Shown: one piece after another, positions 8,825-17,877 of the stretch
How positions within the stretch are numbered: position 1 is the stretch's first letter
Layout: each line of letters opens with the position of its first letter
Source: Pseudonocardia sulfidoxydans NBRC 16205
GTDB taxonomy: Bacteria > Actinomycetota > Actinomycetes > Mycobacteriales > Pseudonocardiaceae
Reading direction: 5' to 3'
DNA length: 64,000 bases
Assembly: GCF_007989085.1 (NCBI RefSeq)
Contig: NZ_BJVJ01000013.1
Coordinates: 1 to 64,000, forward strand
Program-made: the position numbers and the translations under genes
The notes under the pieces: generated by a model
The model's database searches: none
Seen by the model: the letters and a program-made list of their open reading frames with translations, nothing else
Told to the model about the DNA's origin: nothing

Positions 8825-9034
8825 ATGGGTGCGGCACCGGTCGCGCGGCGCGGGGAGGGGCTCGCGGCGCAGGGGACGGACGCGGACGTGGCCGACAAGG
8901 TCGCCGCCGCGTCGGACCCGGCGATGGCCGCGTGCATCCTGCGGCTGTACCGGTCGGCGGCGCAGCCTGCGCCGGCCGATCCGGGGCCGGTCCGGAGGCC
9001 GCGGCGCTCACCCGCTTCTGGTCGGGGATCTGGG
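8825..9034 (+). pseudogene. Possible eroded alpha/beta-hydrolase C-terminus
   Basis: One frame reads A-D-V-A-D-K-V-A-A-A-S-D-P-A-M-A-A-C-I-L-R-L-Y-R-S-A, a helix resembling the cap-to-core segment of haloalkane-dehalogenase-like hydrolases. About 30 bases later another frame reads P-E-A-A-A-L-T-R-F-W, which resembles the final helix of the same fold. The catalytic blocks that should lie between are missing, so this would be a deleted and frameshifted relic. It fills the space between the rpsT leader and the stop of the next minus-strand gene. Evidence is by eye only and may be coincidence. Confidence 0.3.
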
Positions 9035-10831
9035 TCAGAGCGCTCGCAGGTCCAGCGTCAGTTCCGACGGCGCGCCGGTGACCAGCCGGACCGGGATGCC
9101 CCAGTCCTGCTGGTAGCGGTGGCAGGCGGCGTAGATGCCGTCGCCCTCGTCGCACGCCGCGGCGGCGACGCTGATCGACAGGACGCCCTCGGTGACCTCG
9201 CCCGAGAGCTCGACGGACCGCACGAGGCCCGGAGCGGTCCCGGCCCCGCTCAGCAGCAGCGACGGCGGCGAGGCCGTCACGGTCAGGGAGGTGGGGTCGC
9301 CGAAGCGGTCGTCGAGGTGCTGGCCGGTGGGCGGGGTGAAGTCGATCCGCAGCCGCAGCGGGCCCGGTGCCAGGTCGGTGCGCGAGCGGCGGACCGTGTG
9401 GGCGCCGGCGTCGACGCGGGCGCCCGCCGGGATGGGCAGCCGCACGAGCCGGTGCGCCGCGGACTCGACGACGACGAGGGTGTCACCGTCGACGATGACG
9501 TCCGAGGGCTCGGCGAGGTCGCGCGCCAGGGTCGTGACGGTGCGGGTCCCGGGGTCGTAGCGGCGGATGGCGCCGTTGTAGGTGTCGGCGACGGCGACGG
9601 ACCCGTCGGGCAGGGCGCCGACGCCGAGCGGGTGCTGCAGGAGCGCCTCGTCGGGGGCGGGGCCGTCGCGGAACCCGAAGTCGAACAGGCCCAGCCCGAC
9701 GGCGGTGGTGACGGCGGCGCCGACCGTGGGGGCGGCGACGACCGAGCGCAGCGCGGAGGTCTCGGCGTCGGCCACCCACAGGGTGCCGTCGGGGCTGGTG
9801 GCGAGCCCGGAGGGCTGGGCGAAGAAGGCGTCGGCGGGCGGGCCGTCGCGCAGGCCCTCGGTGGTGGTCCCGGCGAGGACGGACGCGGTGCCGGTGCGCG
9901 GGTCGAACGCCCACAGCTGGTGCGACCCGGCCATGGCGACGACGACGCGGTCCTCCCACCAGGCGACGTCCCACGGCGTGGACAGCTCCTGCGCGGACGC
10001 TCCGACGGCGGCCCGCTCGCGCAGCTGCGAACCCGTCCCGGCGACCCTGCGCAGCTCGCCCGTGGACAGCGTGAGTCCTTGCAGCGCATGGTTCACCGAG
10101 TCGGCGACGACGACGTCGTAGCCGACCTCGGCGGCGACGTCGGGGGGAAGCGCGACCAGGCCCTGCGGCTCCGACAGCGGTCCGCGGCGGCCGGTCCCGA
10201 ACCGGCGCCGTTCGGTGACGAGGTCGGGCTCCAGCTCGACGAGCTGGTGGTGGGTGGTGTCGGAGACGAGGTACGTCCCGCCGGGCAGGGCGATGACCTT
10301 GCCGGGGAAGCGCAGCGCCGTCTCCGGCTCCGGGGGTGCGACGTAGGGGCCGTCGCCGCGGTGCAGCGTCCCGGCGGCCTCGTGTTCGGCGACCAGCTCG
10401 CCGATGAGGACGTCGAGGCCGTGCGCGTGGCCCTCGCCGGACATCTGGGCGACGACGTAGCCGGTGGGGTCGACGACGACGAGGGTCGGCCAGGCGCGGG
10501 CGGCGTAGGCGTCCCAGGTCTGCAGCGCGGGGTCGTCGAGCACCGGGTGCCCGACGCCGTAGCGCTCGGCGGCGGCCTCGACGGCCGCGGGCTCGCCCTC
10601 GTGCACGAATTTGGGTGAGTGCACGCCGATGACGACGAGCACGTCGGACCAGCGCTCCTCGACCGGGCGGAGCTCGTCGAGGACGTGGAGGCAGTTGACG
10701 CAGCAGAACGTCCAGAAGTCGAGCAGGACGATCTTGCCGCGCAGGTCGGTGAGGGAGAGCTCGCGCCCTCCCGTGTTCAGCCAGCGACGGCCGTGCAGCT
10801 CGGGGGCACGCACACGCATCCGGGTCGTCAC
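9035..10831 (-). CDS. Thioredoxin-like/NHL-repeat protein (NHLRC2 type)
   Basis: 598 residues from GTG (alternative ATG at 10819). The N-terminal 150 residues form a TlpA/thioredoxin-like domain with L-L-D-F-W-T-F-C-C-V-N-C-L-H, in which C-x-x-C replaces the usual C-G-P-C. The rest is a beta-propeller of NHL repeats (V-A-D-S-x-N-H, V-A-D-T-Y-N-G-A-I-R-R-Y) followed by a small C-terminal beta domain. This is the domain order of animal NHLRC2 and bacterial relatives; the substrate is unknown. No signal peptide is visible, so it probably acts in the cytoplasm. It lies downstream of the ABC ATPase gene on the same strand, separated by a palindromic element. Confidence 0.85.
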   Translation of the reverse strand: MTTRMRVRAPELHGRRWLNTGGRELSLTDLRGKIVLLDFWTFCCVNCLHVLDELRPVEERWSDVLVVIGVHSPKFVHEGEPAAVEAAAERYGVGHPVLDDPALQTWDAYAARAWPTLVVVDPTGYVVAQMSGEGHAHGLDVLIGELVAEHEAAGTLHRGDGPYVAPPEPETALRFPGKVIALPGGTYLVSDTTHHQLVELEPDLVTERRRFGTGRRGPLSEPQGLVALPPDVAAEVGYDVVVADSVNHALQGLTLSTGELRRVAGTGSQLRERAAVGASAQELSTPWDVAWWEDRVVVAMAGSHQLWAFDPRTGTASVLAGTTTEGLRDGPPADAFFAQPSGLATSPDGTLWVADAETSALRSVVAAPTVGAAVTTAVGLGLFDFGFRDGPAPDEALLQHPLGVGALPDGSVAVADTYNGAIRRYDPGTRTVTTLARDLAEPSDVIVDGDTLVVVESAAHRLVRLPIPAGARVDAGAHTVRRSRTDLAPGPLRLRIDFTPPTGQHLDDRFGDPTSLTVTASPPSLLLSGAGTAPGLVRSVELSGEVTEGVLSISVAAAACDEGDGIYAACHRYQQDWGIPVRLVTGAPSELTLDLRAL

Positions 10832-10878
10832 GCCGTGATCAACTCCGCTCCACCCGCTGGTGTTCCACGAACGAGGTC

Positions 10879-10918
10879 GTGAGTGGCGATAGTCGCGATA
10901 GCGACTATCGCCACTCAC
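10879..10918. repeat. Palindromic gene-end element, copy A
   Basis: 40-base inverted repeat: stem GTGAGTGGCGATAGTCGC with its exact complement (18 bp) and loop GATA. It contains the stop codon of the ABC ATPase gene (minus-strand TGA at 10917-10915), so that protein ends Pro-Leu-stop on element sequence. Confidence 0.95.
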
Positions 10919-11745
10919 AGGGGGGCCAGGACCCGGCGGGCGCGGGCGGCCCAGCGGCCGTCGTCGTGCACGATCCGCACGGGGTGGCCGAAGCACTGGC
11001 TCACCAGCTCGGTGGTCAGGACCGCCGACGCGGGGCCGGCGGCGAGGCAGCGGCCGTCGCGCAGCAGGTAGGCGTGCGTCGTCGAGGGCGGGAGCTCCTC
11101 GAGGTGGTGGGTGACCAGCACGGTCGCGAGGCCGGGGTGTTCGCGCCGCAGCGTGTCGAGCGCGGTCAGCAGCTGTTCGCGAGCGGCGAGGTCGAGGCCG
11201 GTGGCGGGCTCGTCGAGGAGCAGCAGCCGCGGTGCGGGCATGAGGGCGCGGGCGATCAGCGCTCGGCCGCGTTCGCCCTGCGACAACGTCGGCCAGCGGT
11301 CCGACGCCCGGTGCGAGACACCCAGCAGCGCGATGAGCCGATCGGCCTCGGCCTCCTCGGACGCCGACGGCCCCCAGCGCGGCACGAGCTCGGTGGTGTT
11401 GGTCAGCCCGGTGAGCACGACCTGGCGCAGCGTCAGCGGAGACTGCACAGGATGGCGCGGGTCGACGTGCCCGAGGTAGGAGCGCAGCTCGCGGACGTCG
11501 ACCCGCCCGAGCCGGCGGCCGAGGACGTGGACCTCGCCGCGGGTGGGGTGGGTGCGGGCGCCGAGGATGCCCAGCAGGGTCGACTTGCCGGCGCCGTTGG
11601 GACCCAGCAGGGCCCAGTGCTCGCCGTGCTCGACGCGCAGCGACACCGAGTCGAGCAGCCGGGCCTCGCCGCGGACGAGGTCGACGTCGCGGGCGAGGAG
11701 GACGGGTCCGGCGTCGGCGGGGGTCGAGGTCACCACGACCGGCAC
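10915..11745 (-). CDS. ABC transporter ATP-binding protein
   Basis: 276 residues from GTG. Walker A G-P-N-G-A-G-K-S-T near 45, a Q-loop region, signature L-S-Q-G-E-R, Walker B L-L-L-L-D-E-P followed by A-T-G-L-D, and the switch histidine in L-V-T-H-H. It is a lone nucleotide-binding subunit: no permease or binding protein is adjacent, so the transported substrate cannot be inferred. Its start is divergent from the Fpg-like gene with 53 bases between. The final codons CCC CTG TGA belong to palindromic element A, which suggests the present C-terminus was created or reshaped by the element. Confidence 0.88.
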   Translation of the reverse strand: MPVVVTSTPADAGPVLLARDVDLVRGEARLLDSVSLRVEHGEHWALLGPNGAGKSTLLGILGARTHPTRGEVHVLGRRLGRVDVRELRSYLGHVDPRHPVQSPLTLRQVVLTGLTNTTELVPRWGPSASEEAEADRLIALLGVSHRASDRWPTLSQGERGRALIARALMPAPRLLLLDEPATGLDLAAREQLLTALDTLRREHPGLATVLVTHHLEELPPSTTHAYLLRDGRCLAAGPASAVLTTELVSQCFGHPVRIVHDDGRWAARARRVLAPL

Positions 11746-11798
11746 GCTAATCCCGCGCCCGCCGCGCGATCCCGGTTCGGCGGCGCGACACTGATCAC

Positions 11799-12575
11799 GT
11801 GCCCGAGCTCCCCGAGGTCGAACAGGCCAGGCGCGTCCTGGAGCACGCGCTGGACCGCCGGATCGTCGCCGTGGATGACACCGACGAGTGGGTGTGCCGC
11901 CCGCACCCGCCGGGTGAGATCGCATCGGTGCTGGTCGGGGGCGCACTCACGGCGGCGCACCGGCGCGGGAAGACGATGTGGTGCGACACCCGCGACCCCC
12001 ACGGCGACGAGGGCCCGACCCTCGGGGTGCACCTGGGGATGGGCGGACGGATCGTGGTGACGGACGCCGAGCACGACCAGGCACCCCGCAAGCCCGAGTG
12101 GAACCGCTTCACCGTCCGCTTCGACGACGGTGGCGAGCTGCGGCTGTTCGACAAGCGCCGGCTGGGACGGGTGCGCCTCGACCCGGACGTGGACGCGCTC
12201 GGCCCCGACGCCGAGGACATCACCGCGGCCGAGCTGCGCACCAGGCTGGGCCGCAGCCACGCCCCGCTCAAGGCGCGGCTGCTCGACCAGAAGGTGCTCT
12301 CGGGCGTGGGCAACCTGCTGGCCGACGAGACGCTGTGGCAGGCCAGGCTGTCGCCGTCGCGACCGTCGGACGAGCTCGACCGCACCGAGGTGAACCGTCT
12401 GCACCGCAACCTCGAACGGGCGTTGCAGGCGGCGATCGCGAACGGCGGTGTCCACACCGGACGGATCATCGAGCACCGCCACCCCGGTGCGACGTGTCCG
12501 CGCTGTGGGGCGCCGATGGTCCACGGGACCGTGGGTGGCCGGTCGACGTGGTGGTGCGAGAAGGAACAGCGCTAG
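11799..12575 (+). CDS. Fpg/Nei family DNA glycosylase
   Basis: 258 residues. It starts M-P-E-L-P-E-V-E, giving the catalytic N-terminal proline and glutamate after Met removal. It has G-V-H-L-G-M-G-G and the helix-two-turn-helix block L-L-D-Q-K-V-L-S-G-V-G-N-L-L-A-D-E. The C-terminal zinc finger is incomplete: C-P-R-C is present but the second half ends W-W-C-E-K-E-Q-R with only one cysteine, so the finger may be zincless or use another ligand. The enzyme should remove oxidised bases and cut the DNA strand; its base preference is not readable here. Its stop codon overlaps the convergent PAP2 stop in the tetramer CTAG. Confidence 0.9.
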   Translation: MPELPEVEQARRVLEHALDRRIVAVDDTDEWVCRPHPPGEIASVLVGGALTAAHRRGKTMWCDTRDPHGDEGPTLGVHLGMGGRIVVTDAEHDQAPRKPEWNRFTVRFDDGGELRLFDKRRLGRVRLDPDVDALGPDAEDITAAELRTRLGRSHAPLKARLLDQKVLSGVGNLLADETLWQARLSPSRPSDELDRTEVNRLHRNLERALQAAIANGGVHTGRIIEHRHPGATCPRCGAPMVHGTVGGRSTWWCEKEQR

Positions 12576-13267
12576 CGGTCGTCGGCGGGCTCGACCGGAT
12601 CGGCGTCCACCGGCGCCGGCTCACCCGGCCGGCTGCCCCACGACCGGCGCACGACGACGCACACCGCGAGCCAGGTCGCGCCGACGAACCAGCCGGCGAG
12701 GACGTCGCTGAACCAGTGCACGCCCAGGTAGATGCGGGTCGCCCCGACGGCCACCACCCACAGCGTCGCCGCGGTGAGGAGCGCGACACGCGCCACGGTG
12801 CCGCGTCCCGTCCACAACAGGACGACGAGCGCGCCGACGATCACGACCGACATCGTGGCGTGCCCCGACGGCAGGGACTCGTTGGTCTCGTTGACCAGCC
12901 GCGTCGCCACCGGCGGGCGGGGCCGGTCGAAGAAGACCTTGAGCAGCCGGAACAGCGCGCTCCCGCCGATCGCGGCGGCCGCGACGAACAGGGCGTCGGC
13001 GCGGTGGCCGCGTAGCCAGCTCACGACGCACATGGCCGCGGCGAGCAGCGCCATCGCGGCGGTGCTGCCGATCGTCGTGATCGTCACCGCGGTGGTGGTG
13101 AGGGCCGGTTCGCGGACGGCGATGGCGTCGGTGAGCAGTGCCGCGTCGGCGTCGGCGGGACCGCTGCCGGTGGCGCCGAAGTGCAGGAGCCACCCGGCGG
13201 CCAGGGCGAGCAGCGCCACCAGGACGGCGCCGAGGACCAGCGGCAGCCGGGTGGGCGACGATCGCAT
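12572..13267 (-). CDS. PAP2 superfamily membrane phosphatase
   Basis: 231 residues, five or six membrane helices. The acid-phosphatase triad motifs appear in order: K-V-F-F-D-R-P-R-P, P-S-G-H-A-T-M and R-I-Y-L-G-V-H-W-F-S-D. Such proteins hydrolyse lipid phosphates or undecaprenyl diphosphate at the outer membrane face; the exact substrate is unknown. The ATG at 13267 is chosen because residues upstream are arginine-rich non-coding-like sequence. It shares its stop tetramer with the convergent Fpg-like gene. Confidence 0.88.
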   Translation of the reverse strand: MRSSPTRLPLVLGAVLVALLALAAGWLLHFGATGSGPADADAALLTDAIAVREPALTTTAVTITTIGSTAAMALLAAAMCVVSWLRGHRADALFVAAAAIGGSALFRLLKVFFDRPRPPVATRLVNETNESLPSGHATMSVVIVGALVVLLWTGRGTVARVALLTAATLWVVAVGATRIYLGVHWFSDVLAGWFVGATWLAVCVVVRRSWGSRPGEPAPVDADPVEPADDR

Positions 13268-13336
13268 CCGTCCAGTCTGGCCGGGCCGGCGCCCCGCCGC
13301 ACCCGGCCGACCGGCCAGGTGCGGCCCGGCGGGGTC

Positions 13337-13376
13337 GTGAGCGGCAATGGTCGCTATGGCGACCATTGCCGCTCAC
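13337..13376. repeat. Palindromic gene-end element, copy B
   Basis: Stem GTGAGCGGCAATGGTCGC paired with its exact complement (18 bp), loop TATG. It starts 4 bases after the pgi stop codon on the minus strand and lies upstream of the PAP2 start. One stem pair (A-T to G-C) differs from copies C and E on both arms. Confidence 0.95.
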
Positions 13377-13380
13377 AGGG

Positions 13381-15042
13381 TTACGAGCGGCCGCGCAGGG
13401 ACCGGTAGCGCTTCACCAGCGCGACGGACGAGGCGTCGAGGCCGTCGTAGGACGGGTCGGCGTCCGAGAGCACCGGCACCATCTGCTTGGCCATGACCTT
13501 GCCCAGCTCGACGCCCCACTGGTCGAAGGAGTCGATGCCCCACACCGAGCCCTCGACGAACGTCACGTGCTCGTAGAAGGCGATGAGCTGGCCCAGGACC
13601 GACGGGCTGAGCTCGGGGGCGAGGATCGTCGACGTCGGGCGGTTGCCCGGCATGACCTTGTGCGCCACGACGTCGGCGGGGGTGCCCTCGGCAGCGATCT
13701 CCTCGGCGGTCTTGCCGAACGCGAGCGCCGCGGTCTGGGCGAACAGGTTGGCGGAGAACAGGTCGTGCATGTCGGCCGCGCCCTCGCCGGGCAGGTCGTG
13801 CGCGGGCCGGGCGAAGCCGATGAAGTCGGCCGGGACGAGCCGGGTGCCCTGGTGCAGCAGCTGGTAGAAGGCGTGCTGGCCGTTGGTGCCGGGCTCGCCC
13901 CACCAGATCTCGCCGGTCGTGGTGGTGACGGGGACGCCGGTCTGCTGGACGGACTTGCCGTTGCTCTCCATGGTCAGCTGCTGCAGGTAGGCGGGCAGCC
14001 GGTGCAGGTACTGGCTGTAGGGCAGCACGGCGTGGGTCTGGACGCCGAAGAAGTTGGCGTACCAGACGTTGAGCAGCCCGGCGATCAGCGGCACGTTGCG
14101 CTCGGGCGGCGCGGTGCGGAAGTGCTCGTCCATGGCGTGCATGCCGGCGAGGAACTCGCCGAACCGGTCGGGTCCGACGGCGACCATGAGGGAGAGCCCG
14201 ATCGCGGAGTCGACGGAGTAGCGCCCGCCGACCCAGTCCCAGAAGCCGAACATGTTGGCCTCGTCGATGCCGAACTCGCGCACCTTCTCGGCGTTGGTCG
14301 ACACCGCGGCGAAGTGCTTGGCGACGGCCGAGTCGTCGCCCAGCCCGGCCAGCAGCCAGTCGCGGGCGTTGCGCGCGTTGGTCAGCGTCTCGAGGGTGGT
14401 GAAGGTCTTGGACGAGACGATGAACAGCGTCGACGCCGGGTCGAGGTCGCGGACGGTCTCGGCGAGGTCGGTGGGGTCGATGTTGGACACGAACCGGACG
14501 GTGAGGTCGCGGTCGGAGTAGGCCTTCAGCGCCTCGTAGGCCATGACCGGGCCGAGGTCGGAGCCACCGATGCCGATGTTGACGACGGCGCGGATGCGTT
14601 CACCGGTGTGCCCGGTCCACGTGCCCGACCGCACGGAGTCGGCGAAGGCGCCCATGCGGTCGAGGACCTCGTGCACGTCGGTGACGACGTCCTGGCCGTC
14701 GACGGTCAGCGACGCGTCGCGCGGCTGCCGCAGCGCGGTGTGCAGGACGGCACGGTCCTCGCTGGTGTTGATGTGGTCGCCGCGGAACATGGCGGTGACC
14801 CGGTCGGGGATGCCGGCACGCTCGGCCAGCGCGAACAGCAGCGGCAGCGTGTCGCGGGTGATGCGGTGCTTGGAGTGGTCGAGGACGAGGTCGGCCGCGG
14901 TGGCGGTGAAGGCCTCGACCCGGTCGGGGTCGGAGTCGAACAGCTCGCGCAGGTGGAGTGGCTCGACCTCGCGGTGGTGGGCGGCCAGTGCGGCCCACTC
15001 GGGTGTCGACGTGATGTCGGCGGGACGGCTCGATGCGCTCAC
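13381..15042 (-). CDS. pgi: Glucose-6-phosphate isomerase
   Basis: 553 residues from GTG, the normal length for the large bacterial enzyme. Signature blocks: [30 protein letters not shown], and [18 protein letters not shown] near the end. It interconverts glucose-6-phosphate and fructose-6-phosphate in glycolysis and gluconeogenesis. It has a long open upstream region; no coding gene shares its promoter side. Confidence 0.97.
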   Translation of the reverse strand: MSASSRPADITSTPEWAALAAHHREVEPLHLRELFDSDPDRVEAFTATAADLVLDHSKHRITRDTLPLLFALAERAGIPDRVTAMFRGDHINTSEDRAVLHTALRQPRDASLTVDGQDVVTDVHEVLDRMGAFADSVRSGTWTGHTGERIRAVVNIGIGGSDLGPVMAYEALKAYSDRDLTVRFVSNIDPTDLAETVRDLDPASTLFIVSSKTFTTLETLTNARNARDWLLAGLGDDSAVAKHFAAVSTNAEKVREFGIDEANMFGFWDWVGGRYSVDSAIGLSLMVAVGPDRFGEFLAGMHAMDEHFRTAPPERNVPLIAGLLNVWYANFFGVQTHAVLPYSQYLHRLPAYLQQLTMESNGKSVQQTGVPVTTTTGEIWWGEPGTNGQHAFYQLLHQGTRLVPADFIGFARPAHDLPGEGAADMHDLFSANLFAQTAALAFGKTAEEIAAEGTPADVVAHKVMPGNRPTSTILAPELSPSVLGQLIAFYEHVTFVEGSVWGIDSFDQWGVELGKVMAKQMVPVLSDADPSYDGLDASSVALVKRYRSLRGRS

Positions 15043-15650
15043 GGCCCCATCATGGCTGAGACCGGCACACGTTGAGGAGAACGAAGTCGGCCGGGCGGCG
15101 CTCCCCAGAGCCGCCCGGCCGGTGGGGGTTCTCGACACCCCCGTCGGCAACCCCGTCCACCCGTGTCGCGGCCCGCTCCCCAGCGGCGGCGACGTGGTGG
15201 TCGTCCGTGCCGGGCGGACCCCCCAGGTGCTGCCCTCCCGCCCGGCACGGGGAACTCTGCCGGACCGCGGCCGTCGCGACGACCGTGCTGACCCGCATCC
15301 GGGGGTGGTGCTAGCCCCACCCCCGTACGGACGCACGCGGTCGTGACGGATGCGTAGATGCATGCTTTCGGGTCCGAAGATCGCCCCTGAGTGGTTGTCG
15401 TAACCCGGAGCGTCACCTTTTCCGTCGGGGTGCGTTACACGGATGAGTGGTCGATGTGTGACAGCTCACCGCGCAGGACCGTTCGGTCGTCGTAGAAGCG
15501 GCCGTTCGTCTCTGCGCACAGCGGCGTCCGGGCTAACGTCGGCTCCACGACCGCTACGGAAAGCGTTCGACCGGGCACGCAGCGTTGCTGCCGAGCGCGT
15601 CGCACATGCCCTGCCGGACACGACGAACGATCGATGCACAGGAGGCTGAG
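15043..15650. other. 608-bp divergent intergenic region pgi / DoxX gene
   Basis: No convincing protein frame. It holds a strong hairpin (15088-15121) and a weaker one (15301-15324, GGGGGTGG paired with CCACCCCC). It must carry the pgi and DoxX promoters. The length suggests one long leader, but I recognised no known riboswitch class. Confidence 0.5.
15088..15121. other. Perfect 12-bp hairpin upstream of pgi
   Basis: CGGCCGGGCGGC pairs exactly with GCCGCCCGGCCG across a 10-base loop, 46 bases before the pgi start. On the minus strand the hairpin would lie in the pgi leader and be followed by CTTCGTTCTCC, mildly U-rich, so attenuation is possible but unproven. Confidence 0.55.
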
Positions 15651-16433
15651 ATGGCCCGCACGCTCCCCGCACAGGTCCGCGACCGGGCCGAGGACTGGTA
15701 CCGCGACGTGCTGATCCTCGTCGCGCGCGTCCTCGTCTCGGTGGTGATGCTCGCGCACGTCTGGCAGACGTTCGTGCAGACCGGGTTCGCCTCCACGACG
15801 GTGGTGTTCGCCAACTTCGGCATCCCGATCGCCATCGCCGCCACCGCCTTCACCCTCGTCGTGGAGCTCACCGGCTCGCTGCTGCTGCTGTTCGGCGTGA
15901 TGGTCCGCTGGGCCGCGGCCGGTTTCGTGTTCGTCATGGCGGGCGCGGTCTGGTTCGTGCACGCCAAGAACGGCATCTTCGTCAAGGACGGCGGCTGGGA
16001 GCTCGTCGGCATGATCATCGCGGTCGTCCTGGGCATCGCCGCGTTCGGCCCGGGCCGGCTTAGCCTGTCCCACGTCGCCGCCGGGTGGCGGGCCCGCGCC
16101 GAGGCCCGCCGCGCCGAGCGTCGCTCCGTCGTCGTCACCGTGCACGACAACGGCCGCCCGGCCGCCCCCGCGATGGCCGGCGCGACCGTCACCGAGTCGA
16201 CCACCGCTCCCGCTGCCGACGACGTGCCCACCGAGGCCCGCGGCTTCCCGATGCTGAGCGAGACCTTCGTCCCGATGGGCCGCCCGGCCGCCCGCCCGGC
16301 CGAGGCACCCGTTGCGGCGCAAGACGAGTCCGCCGTCGGCACGCCCGCGTACACCAGGGCGGACACCCAGGAACCGGCCCGCTACGTCCCGGCGTGGACC
16401 GAGCCCGAGCCGCACCTGTTCTCCGCCCGCTGA
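15651..16433 (+). CDS. DoxX family membrane protein with long polar tail
   Basis: 260 residues. The first 140 hold four membrane helices with the DoxX-like L-I-L-V-A-R-V-L-V-S-V-V-M-L opening and W-A-A-A-G-F-V-F-V-M. The C-terminal 110 residues are Ala/Pro/Glu-rich, cytoplasmic and probably disordered. The start is well supported by AGGAGG nine bases upstream. DoxX proteins in actinobacteria are linked to thiol and redox homeostasis complexes; no partner gene is adjacent, so the role is not specified. Confidence 0.85.
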   Translation: MARTLPAQVRDRAEDWYRDVLILVARVLVSVVMLAHVWQTFVQTGFASTTVVFANFGIPIAIAATAFTLVVELTGSLLLLFGVMVRWAAAGFVFVMAGAVWFVHAKNGIFVKDGGWELVGMIIAVVLGIAAFGPGRLSLSHVAAGWRARAEARRAERRSVVVTVHDNGRPAAPAMAGATVTESTTAPAADDVPTEARGFPMLSETFVPMGRPAARPAEAPVAAQDESAVGTPAYTRADTQEPARYVPAWTEPEPHLFSAR

Positions 16434-16551
16434 GCCGGACCCCCGCAGGTCCCCGCACACGCCGGACCGCCCCCCGCGGCGCACGCACACCCCGCACTCC
16501 CGCACGACGGCCATCGGCAAGGATGGTCGTCGAGCGAGAGGACGGGGTGTC

Positions 16552-17406
16552 GTGCTGCGAGGGGTCACCGCGATCCGCTACGTCACGCCGTTGCGTGAGG
16601 GCGGGTCGCTGCCGGGGCTGATGGAGGCCGACGACCTCGGCACCTACGTCGTGAAGTTCCACGGCGCGGGCCAGGGGCGCAAGGTGCTGGTCGCCGAGAT
16701 CGTGGCGGGGGAGCTGGCACGCGGGCTCGGCCTGGCGGTGCCCGAGCTCGTCACCGTCGACGTCGACCCGCGGCTGGGGCTCGCCGAGCCCGACCAGGAG
16801 GTCCAGGAGCTGCTGCGCAACTCGCCGGGCCGCAACCTCGGTGTCGACTTCCTGCCCGGCGCGCTCGACCTCGATCCGCTCGCGTTCGACCCCGGCCCGG
16901 AGTTCGCCGGCCGGGTGCTGTGGTTCGACGCGCTCGTCGGCAACGTCGACCGCTCGTGGCGCAACGCCAACCTGCTGCTGTGGCACCGGCGTCCGTACCT
17001 GATCGACCACGGCGCAACCCTGACGTTCCATCACGGCTGGTCGGGCCCACCCACGGCCGAGGCGCTCGCGCAGCGCGCCGCCCGTCCCTACGACGCGGGC
17101 GACCACGTGCTGCTCGGCTGCGCCCCCGACGTCGACGCCGCCGACGCCGAGCTGGCCCCGCGCGTCACGCCTGCGCTGCTGGCCGCGGCCACCGCCGCCG
17201 TGCCCGACGCGTGGCTCGACGGCGAACCCGGTTTCGACGAGCCCGACGACGTCCGCGCCGCCTACGTCGCCGCCCTCACCGCCCGCCTCGACGCCCGCGC
17301 CGCGTGGCTGCCGCCGCTGCGCGAGGCCGCGGCCGCAGGTGCCGAGCGCCGCACCCGGCCGGCGAAGCACCCGTCGTGGCTCGCGGAGTGGCGGGCGGCC
17401 CGGTGA
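16552..17406 (+). CDS. HipA-like protein kinase
   Basis: 284 residues from GTG. It has Y-V-V-K-F (nucleotide-binding lysine), a HipA-like W-F-D-A-L-V-G-N-V-D-R-S-W-R-N-A-N-L-L-L catalytic segment (D and N in HRD-like positions) and Y-L-I-D-H-G-A (DFG-like aspartate). Unlike classical HipA it has no HipB antitoxin partner. Instead it overlaps a DUF3037 gene by GTGA, an arrangement I recall from many actinobacteria. Toxicity is not implied. Substrate unknown. Confidence 0.82.
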   Translation: MLRGVTAIRYVTPLREGGSLPGLMEADDLGTYVVKFHGAGQGRKVLVAEIVAGELARGLGLAVPELVTVDVDPRLGLAEPDQEVQELLRNSPGRNLGVDFLPGALDLDPLAFDPGPEFAGRVLWFDALVGNVDRSWRNANLLLWHRRPYLIDHGATLTFHHGWSGPPTAEALAQRAARPYDAGDHVLLGCAPDVDAADAELAPRVTPALLAAATAAVPDAWLDGEPGFDEPDDVRAAYVAALTARLDARAAWLPPLREAAAAGAERRTRPAKHPSWLAEWRAAR

Positions 17407-17831
17407 ACGTGCACCTCTACGAGTACGCCCTGCTGCAGGTCGTGCCCCGCCCCGACCGGGGCGAGGCCGTCAACGCCGGCGTCCTCGTCTACTGCCGGGC
17501 CGTCGACTTCCTCGGCGCGGCCGTCCACCTCGACGCCGCCCGGGTCGCCGTCCTCGACCCGCACGCCGACGTCGAGGCCATCGGGCTCGCCCTCGACGCC
17601 GTCGCGGGGATCACCGCGGTGGCCGCGCCCGCGCGGTCCGACCGGCTCACCGACGGCGCGCTCGCGGCGACCGGCCCCGCCGACGGCGAGGACCTGGGCC
17701 GCCGGTTCCGCAGGCTCACCGCACCGCGGTCGACGGTCGTGCGCCCGGGGGCCGTCCATACCGGACTCACCGCCGATCCCGCGGCGGAACCGGCCAGGCT
17801 CCTTGCCCGCCTTGTGCTGCCGCTCACGTGA
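17403..17831 (+). CDS. DUF3037 family protein
   Basis: 142 residues from GTG, overlapping the HipA-like gene by four bases. It has the family opening Y-E-Y-A-L-L-Q-V-V-P-R-P-D-R-G-E-A-V-N-A-G-V, and R-R-F-R-R-L-T-A-P-R-S-T-V later on. Soluble, no membrane segment. The tight coupling suggests it modulates or is modified by the kinase. No biochemical function is known to me. Confidence 0.82.
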   Translation: MNVHLYEYALLQVVPRPDRGEAVNAGVLVYCRAVDFLGAAVHLDAARVAVLDPHADVEAIGLALDAVAGITAVAAPARSDRLTDGALAATGPADGEDLGRRFRRLTAPRSTVVRPGAVHTGLTADPAAEPARLLARLVLPLT

Positions 17832-17877
17832 GTGCCGTCTGCGTGACACTCCGCCGCCGACGACATTCAATGGGCGC

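Noticed and set aside
13138-15075. 645-codon plus-strand frame opposite pgi
   Set aside because: Val/Asp/Gly-rich shadow of pgi codons; no family signal.
15443-15649. 68-codon gene just before the DoxX gene
   Set aside because: Arg-rich, no ribosome site, and the stop abuts the DoxX ribosome site; more likely leader sequence.
17811-17832. A sixth, degenerate copy of the 40-bp palindrome at the DUF3037 stop
   Set aside because: GCCGCTCAC next to GTGAG is present but arms are in the wrong order and the rest of the element is absent.
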